Shown here piece by piece: positions 6,021 through 13,366 of a DNA stretch of 16,512 bases. Origin of the DNA: Sphingobacterium thalpophilum (GTDB lineage Bacteria > Bacteroidota > Bacteroidia > Flavobacteriales > Flavobacteriaceae). How positions within the stretch are numbered: position 1 is the first letter of the stretch; each line of letters opens with the position of its first letter. The notes under the pieces are model-generated. The model was not told where the DNA came from and did no database searches. It saw nothing but the letters and a program-made list of their open reading frames with translations. The stretch is taken from assembly GCA_943325255.2 (NCBI GenBank), contig CALPOS020000026.1, positions 1-16,512 of the forward strand, written 5' to 3'. Made by a program: the position numbers and the translations under genes.

Positions 6021-7613
6021 TTATTGTTCGCTAAAAAGATACGAAGTCAAACACTCATCTCTGGCATATACGTCATCATAGAATTGAACCTCATCATATT
6101 CGTTTACCCAAGCAGTAAAATACCCGATATATACTGGTATTTTGTGCTTCAAAGTATACCAAATTTCTTTTTTGGAATGGAATGCATTATTTAACTTTTC
6201 CATTGTCCAATTTTTGTCATCTTTAACTAATAAATACGCTAATTCAATTGGTTTTTCGAGGCGGATGCAACCATGACTAAAAGCTCTTTTCTCCTCTTTG
6301 AATAGGCTTTTCGATGGTGTGTCATGCAAATAAATCGAATTTGAATTTGGGAATAAAAACTTGACCAATCCCAAAGAATTTTTTGGTCCGGGTTTCTGTC
6401 GAATGTTTCCATTATTCCACTCCATATTATGCTGAGCAAGATAGTTTTTGTTCTTCTTCATCGCTGGCGCAATCTCTTTATCGATAATGCTTTTGGGGAC
6501 ATTCCAATACGGACTAAAAACTACATACTGCAGCATCCCGCTGAAAATGACGGTTTGATTCATTACTTTGCCAACGACTACTTTCGAGTTCAATAGCGTT
6601 TTTCCCTCTTTAAAGTAATTCATTTCATACGATGGGATGTTGATAAAAATATACTCGTCTGCCTGGTTGAAGTCGCTCGAAATCCATCGGCATCGTTCCA
6701 TATTGAATATGATACTTTTAATTCGATCTGCTATCGGCACGTTTAAAGACGCGACTAATCTAGAAGTGATCAAATCATCAACGGTAATACCCACGTTTTT
6801 TTTGTATTTCCAGACTGCTTGCGCTAGTTCCTTATCATACTTCATTGACTTATTGTCTGCTTTCAAATAGCCTAGATAATGCAATCGCTCTCTTACTTTA
6901 TAAACTACTGATGATTTTGATCCCACAACAATTGGATTAGAATTGGTCATCACAATAGGCTGCCATTTGCCTTTTGCTTCAATTAATCGGTATTTTTTCA
7001 AGGCATCTTTCAAACGATAATACTGTTTGAACATCTTGCTCTCATCATGCGACAATAGTTTTGGATTCCGCATTAAGGTGTCTAAATAAGTGACAAATGA
7101 CAGTTTTTTTCGTGGAATGAACCATCCTAAATCGGCGGTGCTTTTGTCGTCTATTCCTTGAAAAACATGTTGTGTATAATAAAAATAAACTGAAGTCAAA
7201 AGCAATTCATCTTCTATATATGGGGAAAGTTCTTTGTCGGATTGGCTAAAAAACAGATCCAATTTTTCTTTATACGGTATTTTTATTTGCAATCCTTCTT
7301 CTGATAAATTCCCCGTACTTTGATATAACAAAATACCCAACTCGTTGATCTTTTTATTGGCAAACCAAACAGATTGATAGTGATTTGTTCGATAGACTTC
7401 AAATACTTGTGGTTCGCAACCTTTTAGTTTAGGGTATTGGCTAAAAAAATTTACTATTGCCAAACTATCAATTGGAATTTCGGAAATATTCTTTTCTTGT
7501 GTCGCATCAATATTAAAAATGTCTCGCGAGCCCAATAGAATTTTCTTTTCTCCATTAATCGAAAATGAATAAAAAGAAACTGCGAAGATGAAATATAATA
7601 GCGTTTTTTTCAT
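6021..7613 (-). CDS. YcbB-like L,D-transpeptidase
   Basis: A 530-residue exported enzyme that would make 3-3 peptidoglycan cross-links, or attach proteins to peptidoglycan, in the periplasm, insensitive to most penicillins. Numbered from the ATG at 7611-7613: signal peptide about 1-21; a helical scaffold region of the YcbB/LdtD type at about 50-215 (SVWFANKKINELGILLYQS, then YFYYTQHVFQG); a peptidoglycan-binding domain 1 at about 230-292 (SSVVYKVRERLHYLGYL, then AVWKYKKNVGIT); and a YkuD catalytic domain at about 318-455. The catalytic signature is IYLHDTP with His430 and SHGCIRLEKP with His447 and nucleophile Cys449. The length is somewhat below E. coli LdtD (about 615). An alternative upstream Met (7628) only adds MVCPK before the signal peptide and is disfavoured. 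It lies upstream of the barrel-protein gene on the same strand, but that gene has its own promoter. Confidence 0.9.
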   Translation of the reverse strand: MKKTLLYFIFAVSFYSFSINGEKKILLGSRDIFNIDATQEKNISEIPIDSLAIVNFFSQYPKLKGCEPQVFEVYRTNHYQSVWFANKKINELGILLYQSTGNLSEEGLQIKIPYKEKLDLFFSQSDKELSPYIEDELLLTSVYFYYTQHVFQGIDDKSTADLGWFIPRKKLSFVTYLDTLMRNPKLLSHDESKMFKQYYRLKDALKKYRLIEAKGKWQPIVMTNSNPIVVGSKSSVVYKVRERLHYLGYLKADNKSMKYDKELAQAVWKYKKNVGITVDDLITSRLVASLNVPIADRIKSIIFNMERCRWISSDFNQADEYIFINIPSYEMNYFKEGKTLLNSKVVVGKVMNQTVIFSGMLQYVVFSPYWNVPKSIIDKEIAPAMKKNKNYLAQHNMEWNNGNIRQKPGPKNSLGLVKFLFPNSNSIYLHDTPSKSLFKEEKRAFSHGCIRLEKPIELAYLLVKDDKNWTMEKLNNAFHSKKEIWYTLKHKIPVYIGYFTAWVNEYDEVQFYDDVYARDECLTSYLFSEQ

Positions 7614-7639
7614 TTTGGGACAAACCACTAATTTAGATA

Positions 7640-7647
7640 TAAAAGTA
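7640..7647 (-). promoter_or_regulatory. Weak candidate -7 element for the L,D-transpeptidase gene
   Basis: The minus strand reads TACTTTTA, a 7-of-8 match to TAnnTTTG, 26 nt upstream of the L,D-transpeptidase ATG. No -33 element is evident. It lies in the 123-nt divergent gap shared with the SnoaL-like gene. Confidence 0.3.
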
Positions 7648-7689
7648 CGGAATCAATTGATTATGCGTAAAATTATTTTGTTTATTAAC

Positions 7690-7697
7690 TACATTTA
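7690..7697 (+). promoter_or_regulatory. Weak candidate -7 element for the SnoaL-like gene
   Basis: TACATTTA is a 7-of-8 match to TAnnTTTG, 39 nt before the ATG at 7737. A TTTG lies 9 nt upstream, which is too close for a normal -33 spacing. Confidence 0.3.
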
Positions 7698-7736
7698 CAA
7701 TCGGATTAGCAAACAAAATATTATATAAACAATGTA

Positions 7737-8249
7737 ATGATGAAAAAGATACTCTTTATTTCCGTCGCTTTCTTTTTATGCGTTTCTTTTAGTTCAAAAC
7801 CAATTCGTACGGTTTCAGACGAAGAGGAAATCTCGCTGCTACTAGACAATTGGCATAAAGCTGCAGCTAAAGCAGACGCTACAAATTACTTTGGAGCCAT
7901 GACAGAAGATTCGTTTTATATCGGAACTGATGCTTCAGAGCACTGGAACAAATCAGAATTTCAAGCGTTTGCCAAACCTTACTTCGACAAGGGAACTGCA
8001 TGGGATTTCAATCCGTTAGAACGTCATATTTATATAAGCAAAGACAAGAAAATGGCGTGGTTTGACGAACTATTAGATACTTGGATGAAAGTGTGCAGAG
8101 GTTCTGGAGTCTTAATTAAGGTTGGTAACGAGTGGAAGATTCAGCATTATGTGCTGTCAATGACAATTCCCAATGATGTAACTAACGAAGCAATCAAGAT
8201 CAAATCTCCGTTAGAAAACCCATTGATTGAAAAATTAAAGTCTAAATAA
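7737..8249 (+). CDS. Exported SnoaL/NTF2-like (DUF4440-type) protein
   Basis: A 170-residue protein. Residues 1 to about 20 (MMKKILFISVAFFLCVSFSS) form a signal peptide. FFLC is a poor lipobox, so ordinary periplasmic export is more likely than lipidation. The mature domain has the NTF2-like/SnoaL_3 pattern: an N-terminal helix ISLLLDNWHKAAAKAD, the ATNYFGAMTEDSFYIGTDASEHWNKSEFQAF-type segment with the conserved 'D...F.G.D..E.W.K.EF' spacing, then strands ERHIYISKDKKMAWFDELLDTW and a final GVLIKVGNEWKIQHYVLSMTIPN. Family members are small cone-shaped domains that may bind ligands or act as isomerase-like enzymes; no catalytic residues can be assigned. Two adjacent ATG codons (7737 and 7740) are equally possible starts. 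Its last 8 bases overlap the end of the convergent threonine dehydrogenase gene. Confidence 0.8.
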   Translation: MMKKILFISVAFFLCVSFSSKPIRTVSDEEEISLLLDNWHKAAAKADATNYFGAMTEDSFYIGTDASEHWNKSEFQAFAKPYFDKGTAWDFNPLERHIYISKDKKMAWFDELLDTWMKVCRGSGVLIKVGNEWKIQHYVLSMTIPNDVTNEAIKIKSPLENPLIEKLKSK

Positions 8250-9198
8250 AACTTGGATTATTCTTTAGATTTTCAAGCATAGCAGTAGTCATATTTGTTA
8301 TATCAAATTGATGCTGCCAGCACCAGTCTTTCCTGGCTTCTTTGTCATCAATACTTGCAGGCCAACTATCTGCAATTTGTTGACGGAAATCTGGTTTGAA
8401 AGTAATTGAAAATTCCGGCATGTGCTTTCTTATTTCATCTGCAATTTCGTTAGGCGTAAAACTCATGGCCGCCAAGTTATAGGAAGATCGGATCTTGATT
8501 TGATCTTTTTCGGCCTGCATTATTTGAATTGTTGCCGCTATCGCATCATCCATATACATCATGGGCATCTTGGTTTCTGATGAAAGAAAACACTCGTACT
8601 TTCCTTGACTTAATGCTTTGTGAAAAATATCAACCGCGTAATCTGTAGTGCCTCCACCCGGAGCTGTACTCCAACTGATCAATCCTGGATAGCGAATACT
8701 TCTTACGTCTACGCCAAAAATATGGTGGTAATATTCGCACCATCTCTCACCCGCTTGTTTGCTGATACCATATACAGTTGAAGGCTCCATAATAGTATAT
8801 TGAGGCGTATTTTCTTTTGGTGTTGTTGGTCCAAAAACTGCAATACTAGAAGGCCAAAATATTTTTTTTATTTTTTTTGCTTTGGCTAAATTAAGCACGT
8901 GAAATAAAGAGTTCATATTCAAATCCCACGCAAATGCCGGGTTTTTTTCAGCAGTGGCCGACAGTAACGCCGCCATTAAATAAATGTCAGTAATGCTATG
9001 AACTTCTACCAAATGTTCAATTTGATTAAAATCTAGTGCATTTACCACCTCAAATGGCCCTGAGTTTACTACTTCATTATTCATTTTTCGGATATCCGAA
9101 GCAATGACATTTTCTATTCCATAAATAGCTCGTAACTTAAAGGTCAGTTCCGTTCCAATTTGTCCACAGGCGCCAATTATCAAGATTTTTGTACTCAT
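8242..9198 (-). CDS. tdh: L-threonine 3-dehydrogenase, SDR (GalE-like) type
   Basis: A 318-residue cytosolic NAD-dependent short-chain dehydrogenase of the extended, epimerase-like class. Motifs: glycine-rich NAD loop GACGQIG (Gly9, Gly12, Gly15); Asp35 after the second strand (VIASD), favouring NAD+ over NADP+; MAALLSATAEKNP at 75-87, where GalE-like threonine dehydrogenases read 'LSA.GE..P'; SSIAVFGP at 117-124; and catalytic Tyr143/Lys147 in YGISK. RYPGLISW and the PGGGTTDYAVDIF block (180-192), together with MMYMDDAI and the late SWP at 278-280, are characteristic of SDR-type threonine dehydrogenases known from Flavobacterium relatives and animal mitochondria. Expected reaction: L-threonine to 2-amino-3-ketobutyrate, then glycine plus acetyl-CoA through a KBL ligase that is not in this window. 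A generic sugar epimerase is the alternative, but the threonine-dehydrogenase blocks fit better. Confidence 0.86.
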   Translation of the reverse strand: MSTKILIIGACGQIGTELTFKLRAIYGIENVIASDIRKMNNEVVNSGPFEVVNALDFNQIEHLVEVHSITDIYLMAALLSATAEKNPAFAWDLNMNSLFHVLNLAKAKKIKKIFWPSSIAVFGPTTPKENTPQYTIMEPSTVYGISKQAGERWCEYYHHIFGVDVRSIRYPGLISWSTAPGGGTTDYAVDIFHKALSQGKYECFLSSETKMPMMYMDDAIAATIQIMQAEKDQIKIRSSYNLAAMSFTPNEIADEIRKHMPEFSITFKPDFRQQIADSWPASIDDKEARKDWCWQHQFDITNMTTAMLENLKNNPSFI

Positions 9199-9220
9199 TT
9201 TTCAAAGTCATTTGCTACGG

Positions 9221-9228
9221 TAAAGATA
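9221..9228 (-). promoter_or_regulatory. Weak candidate -7 element for threonine dehydrogenase
   Basis: The minus strand reads TATCTTTA, a 7-of-8 TAnnTTTG match, 22 nt upstream of the ATG. No clear -33 element. Confidence 0.3.
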
Positions 9229-9299
9229 GCATTTTCAAAAAAAGAAACTTCTAGAGATCCGAGATAATTACATTTAACAAAATAAAAATAGCAATAGCA

Positions 9300-9329
9300 T
9301 TGGTCTTCTTAAGTTTCATTTTACCTTTG
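9300..9329 (+). promoter_or_regulatory. Bacteroidota promoter (TTG-N19-TACCTTTG)
   Basis: TTG at 9300-9302 and a perfect TACCTTTG at 9322-9329 are separated by exactly 19 nt. This is the complete -33/-7 arrangement of the Bacteroidota housekeeping sigma factor. It implies a leader of roughly 20 nt before the lipoprotein ATG at 9355. Because mfd begins 5 nt after that gene, this is probably the promoter for mfd as well. An ATG at 9350 is followed by GTA TGA and cannot be the start. Confidence 0.72.
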
Positions 9330-9354
9330 TGCCGCATAGCACTCAATTTATGGT

Positions 9355-9939
9355 ATGAAAAAAAATCTATTCCTTTTTTGTATTTGCTTCTTTTGCTTGA
9401 TTTCTTGTCAAGAAAAGGATGAGCAACATTTATTGGAACAACAAAAAGATGCCAAAGCCAGAGCGCTAGTTTTTACAACAGTTAGCAACGCATGGCATTT
9501 TACAATTCCATCCTTAAGTTCAAATGCGCAGTCGATTACTCAAAATTGGAAAGAACTGGAAGATTTTAATTTAGAATTGCGACAAACTCCAAAAAGTACT
9601 ATCGGCGCTTTTCAAAAGAAATCTAAAGATCTCTCCAGAAAAGTTTTGGCTTTGAATGGCACAATTCCAGAGCCATTTAATAAACCTGAAGTGAAAAGCA
9701 GAATTGCAGCCTTGATCACTAAAATAAATTCGATTAATTTATATCTTAATATCGATGCCATTCCAGCGAAAAAAATTGTCGTATTGGTTACCGATGTTAA
9801 CAAAGAATATGCTTCATTGTATCGACAATTTGATGAAATTATCAGAAAAAGCGAAATCCCAAAAGAAGAAGGAGAATCAGATATGATTCGAATGTTAGAT
9901 CCGACAAGAGCGATTCCAGACACACCTAATAAACCATAA
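9355..9939 (+). CDS. Small lipoprotein of unknown function upstream of mfd
   Basis: A 194-residue protein that I do not recognise. Residues 1-17 are a hydrophobic, cysteine-rich signal peptide (MKKNLFLFCICFFCLIS), and LISC gives a good lipobox with Cys18. The mature part is mostly helical and charged: QEKDEQHLLEQQKDAKARA at the start, a central NWKELEDFNLELRQTP / FQKKSKDLSRKVLAL segment, and KSRIAALITKINSINLYLN, which suggest a small helical bundle. A proline- and acid-rich tail closes it (IPKEEGESDMIRMLDPTRAIP). No enzyme motif is visible. Its stop lies 5 nt before the mfd start and it carries the only good promoter, so the two are probably cotranscribed. Whether that pairing is functional or merely positional cannot be told from the sequence. 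Confidence 0.8.
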   Translation: MKKNLFLFCICFFCLISCQEKDEQHLLEQQKDAKARALVFTTVSNAWHFTIPSLSSNAQSITQNWKELEDFNLELRQTPKSTIGAFQKKSKDLSRKVLALNGTIPEPFNKPEVKSRIAALITKINSINLYLNIDAIPAKKIVVLVTDVNKEYASLYRQFDEIIRKSEIPKEEGESDMIRMLDPTRAIPDTPNKP

Positions 9940-9944
9940 ATTCT

Positions 9945-12900
9945 TTGAGTATTCTCTCTCTTTTGCAGCTTTACGACGCATCGCCCAAAGTCAAACAAAT
10001 CGCCGAAAGTTTGAAAGTACATGGGTTGAAAATTCAATGCAATGGCTTGATTGGATCTTCCTTATCATTTTTGTTGCAATCCCTTTTCAAAAACTCAGAA
10101 CATCCTTTTTTGGTTTTGTTGAATGACAAAGAAGAGGCAGCCTATTATTTGAACGATTTGGAAAAAATGATTGGCGAAGAAGATGTCTTATTTTATCCTG
10201 GCTCTTACAGACGCCCGTATCAAATTGAAGACACAGACAATGCGAATGTTTTACTGCGCGCAGAAGTACTAAATCGCATCAATTCGCGCAAGAAACCCGC
10301 TGTAATTGTTACGTATCCTGAAGCACTTTTTGAAAAAGTAGTGACCAAAAAGGATCTAGATAAAAATACACTGAAGATTAATGAAGGTGATCAAATGTCG
10401 ATCGAATTTATCAATGAGGTTTTGTTTGAATACGAATTCAAGCGCGTCGATTTTATTACAGAACCTGGAGAATTTTCTGTGCGTGGCGGCATCATTGATG
10501 TGTTTTCTTTTTCAAACGATCATCCATATCGAATTGAATTCTTTGGGAATGAAGTCGATAGCATTCGAAGTTTCGACGTAGAAACACAACTCTCTATCGA
10601 AAAACAAAAAAAGATTGCCATCATTCCTAATCTAGAAAACAAATTCTTCCAAGAAAATCGGGAGAGTTTTCTCGAATATATTCCAAAAAACACGATCGTA
10701 TTTGTTCAAAATACCGCTGTAGTTTTATCTGTTTTGGACAAGCTGTTTCTGAAAGCAGAAGATATTTTTAAAAATCTAAACGCAACGATTCAGCATGTCG
10801 AGCCAAGCAAGATCTTCCTGCAACAAAAGGAATTTTTGCGAAAATTACTTGATTTCACCGTAGTGGAACTCAGCCGCAACCCAACATTTGCGATTACTAA
10901 AACTTTTGAATTTCACATCCAACCGCAACCGTCATTTAACAAACAATTTGATTTGTTGCTGAACAATCTCAATGAGCATCATTTTAACGGTTATAAAAAC
11001 TATTTGTTTTGCTCCAACAACGCACAAGAAAAGCGTTTTCACGATATTTTTGAATCGCTTGATGAAGCCAACCATGAAAGCATTCGCAAGCAATATCACA
11101 CGGTTGTCTTTCCTTTGTACCAAGGTTTTATCGACGAAGAAAATCAAATAGCTTGTTATACTGATCATCAGATATTTGAACGTTACCATAAGTTCAATAT
11201 CAAAAACGGATATGCTAAAAAGCAAACGATCACACTAAAAGAATTAAATACGCTGACTGTCGGGGATTATGTGACGCACATCGATCACGGCATTGGAAAG
11301 TTTGGTGGCTTGCAAAAAATTCAAGTGGAAGGAAAAACACAAGAGGCCATCAAATTAGTCTATGCGGATAATGATATTGTGTATGTCAGTATTCATTCTT
11401 TGCACAAAATTTCTAAATATAACGGTAAAGATGGTGCGCCGCCAAAAATATACAAGCTTGGATCGAATGCCTGGAAAGTTCTAAAACAAAAAACCAAAGC
11501 GCGCGTAAAGCATATTGCGTTCAATTTGATTCAATTGTATGCGAAACGTCGCTTAGAAAAAGGTTTTCGCTATGCGCCAGATAGTTATTTACAGGCGGAG
11601 TTAGAAAGTTCGTTTATTTACGAAGACACGCCAGATCAAACCAAGTCAACGCTAGAGGTCAAAGCAGATATGGAAAGTGATCGCCCAATGGATCGTCTGG
11701 TTTGTGGCGATGTTGGATTTGGAAAAACGGAAGTTGCTATTCGCGCTGCATTCAAAGCGGTAGACAATGGCAAACAAGTCGCAGTTCTTGTTCCCACTAC
11801 GATTCTCGCCTATCAGCATTATCGAACTTTTACCGAACGCTTAAAAGAAATGCCGGTTTCTGTTGGCTATCTCAACCGTTTTAGAACAGCGAAACAAAAG
11901 TCAGAAACGCTCAAAGATTTGGCCGATGGGAAACTAGATATTGTCATTGGAACACATCAATTGGTCAATAAAAATGTGGTCTTCAAAGATTTAGGTTTAC
12001 TAATCGTAGATGAAGAACAGAAATTTGGAGTCAACGTAAAAGACAAACTCAAAACTATCGCCGCCAATGTTGATACACTGACATTGACCGCAACACCAAT
12101 TCCGAGAACGCTGCAATTCTCGTTGATGGCCGCTCGAGATTTGTCTGTCATCACCACGCCGCCGCCCAATCGTTATCCTATAGACAGTCAAGTGGTGACG
12201 TTTAGTGAGGAATTGATTCGCGATGCTATTTCGTATGAAATTCAGCGCAACGGCCAAGTGTTCTTTATCAATAATCGAATAGAGAATATAAAGGAATTCG
12301 CTGGAATGATTCAACGATTGGTTCCAGACGCGCGTGTTGGCGTGGGTCATGGTCAAATGGAAGGCAGCAAACTCGAGGAATTGATGTTGGCTTTTATGAA
12401 TGGTGAATTTGATGTTTTGGTTTCGACAACGATAATCGAAAGTGGACTAGATGTGCCGAATGCCAATACCATTTTTATCAATAACGCGAATAATTTTGGA
12501 TTGTCGGATTTGCATCAAATGCGCGGCCGTGTTGGGCGAAGCAACAAAAAAGCGTTTTGCTATTTTATTTGTCCACCGTATTCGATGATGACCGAAGATG
12601 CGAGGAAAAGAATCCAAGCTTTAGAACAATATAGTGAACTCGGAAGCGGTTTCAACATTGCGATGAAAGATCTAGAGATTCGCGGCGCGGGTGATTTATT
12701 GGGTGGCGAGCAAAGTGGTTTTATTAATGAAATTGGCTTTGAAACCTATCAAAAAATCATGAACGAAGCGATTGAAGAATTGAAAGAAAATGAATTCAAA
12801 GACTTGTATGAATCGGAAGATCAACCTGAAAAAGAATACGTAAAAGATTTGCAAATCGATACTGACTTTGAATTATTGTTCCCAGACGAATACATCAACA

Positions 12901-13304
12901 ATATTTCCGAGCGACTGAATTTATATAACGAATTGAGTTTGGTGAAAACCGACGAAGAACTCAAAGCCTACGAAATCAAACTAGTTGACCGATTTGGCCC
13001 TTTGCCGAAACCTGCGATTTCATTGTTGAGCAGTATTAAAATCAAATGGATCGCCTCACAAATCGGAATTGAAAAACTAGTGATGAAACAAGGGAAAATG
13101 ATTGGTTATTTTGTTTCCGATCAGCAAAGCGACTATTACACCTCAACACAATTTCACCACGTTTTACAATTTGTACAAACACAGTCGCAGTTGTGTAAAA
13201 TGAAAGAAAAACAAACACCAAATGGTCTCAGGCTTTTGGTGACCTTTGAAAACGTAAAATCTATTCGACGCGCCTTAGAATTAATTGAATTGATGGGAAA
13301 ATAA
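9945..13304 (+). CDS. mfd: Transcription-repair coupling factor Mfd
   Basis: A 1119-residue cytosolic ATPase that dislodges RNA polymerase stalled at DNA lesions and recruits the UvrA excision machinery. Domains in order: UvrB-like N-terminal module (about 20-330, including DVLFYPGSYRRPYQ and the REFSVRGGIIDVFS-type block); an RNA-polymerase-interacting CarD/RID domain from Gly440 (GDYVTHIDHGIGKFGGL); and RecG-like translocase motors. These show Walker A GDVGFGKTE at 588-596, Walker B DEEQ at 689-692, TATPIPRTL, IIESGLDVPNANT, and motif VI HQMRGRVGRS from His857. A C-terminal TRCF domain covers about 950-1110. Length is normal (E. coli 1148). The start is probably TTG at 9945: an in-frame stop lies at 9930-9932 with no ATG between, and the sequence SILSLLQLYDASPK begins at once. 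Tight 5-nt spacing suggests coupling to the lipoprotein gene. Confidence 0.97.
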   Translation: MSILSLLQLYDASPKVKQIAESLKVHGLKIQCNGLIGSSLSFLLQSLFKNSEHPFLVLLNDKEEAAYYLNDLEKMIGEEDVLFYPGSYRRPYQIEDTDNANVLLRAEVLNRINSRKKPAVIVTYPEALFEKVVTKKDLDKNTLKINEGDQMSIEFINEVLFEYEFKRVDFITEPGEFSVRGGIIDVFSFSNDHPYRIEFFGNEVDSIRSFDVETQLSIEKQKKIAIIPNLENKFFQENRESFLEYIPKNTIVFVQNTAVVLSVLDKLFLKAEDIFKNLNATIQHVEPSKIFLQQKEFLRKLLDFTVVELSRNPTFAITKTFEFHIQPQPSFNKQFDLLLNNLNEHHFNGYKNYLFCSNNAQEKRFHDIFESLDEANHESIRKQYHTVVFPLYQGFIDEENQIACYTDHQIFERYHKFNIKNGYAKKQTITLKELNTLTVGDYVTHIDHGIGKFGGLQKIQVEGKTQEAIKLVYADNDIVYVSIHSLHKISKYNGKDGAPPKIYKLGSNAWKVLKQKTKARVKHIAFNLIQLYAKRRLEKGFRYAPDSYLQAELESSFIYEDTPDQTKSTLEVKADMESDRPMDRLVCGDVGFGKTEVAIRAAFKAVDNGKQVAVLVPTTILAYQHYRTFTERLKEMPVSVGYLNRFRTAKQKSETLKDLADGKLDIVIGTHQLVNKNVVFKDLGLLIVDEEQKFGVNVKDKLKTIAANVDTLTLTATPIPRTLQFSLMAARDLSVITTPPPNRYPIDSQVVTFSEELIRDAISYEIQRNGQVFFINNRIENIKEFAGMIQRLVPDARVGVGHGQMEGSKLEELMLAFMNGEFDVLVSTTIIESGLDVPNANTIFINNANNFGLSDLHQMRGRVGRSNKKAFCYFICPPYSMMTEDARKRIQALEQYSELGSGFNIAMKDLEIRGAGDLLGGEQSGFINEIGFETYQKIMNEAIEELKENEFKDLYESEDQPEKEYVKDLQIDTDFELLFPDEYINNISERLNLYNELSLVKTDEELKAYEIKLVDRFGPLPKPAISLLSSIKIKWIASQIGIEKLVMKQGKMIGYFVSDQQSDYYTSTQFHHVLQFVQTQSQLCKMKEKQTPNGLRLLVTFENVKSIRRALELIELMGK

Positions 13305-13315
13305 AAAAAGCCCTA

Positions 13316-13350
13316 AAAACAAAAACCACTCAACTAGGAGTGGTTTTTTG
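13316..13350. terminator. Strong bidirectional rho-independent terminator
   Basis: Arms 13321-13331 (AAAAACCACTC) and 13338-13348 (GAGTGGTTTTT) form a perfect 11-bp stem with a 6-nt loop. It carries six Ts on the plus side and, on the minus side, an 11-base run with ten Ts (TTTTTGTTTTT). It sits between mfd (+) and the convergent metalloprotease gene (-), and serves both. Confidence 0.92.
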
Positions 13351-13366
13351 CATGTAATTGAAACTG

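Noticed and set aside
9612..10037. 141-codon minus-strand frame across the lipoprotein-mfd junction
   Set aside because: It is antisense to two supported genes and gives a product without a signal or domain; explained by the composition of the plus-strand genes.
12000..12356. 118-codon minus-strand frame inside mfd
   Set aside because: It lies antisense to the conserved helicase motifs of mfd and has no recognisable motif; a shadow of the real gene's codon use.
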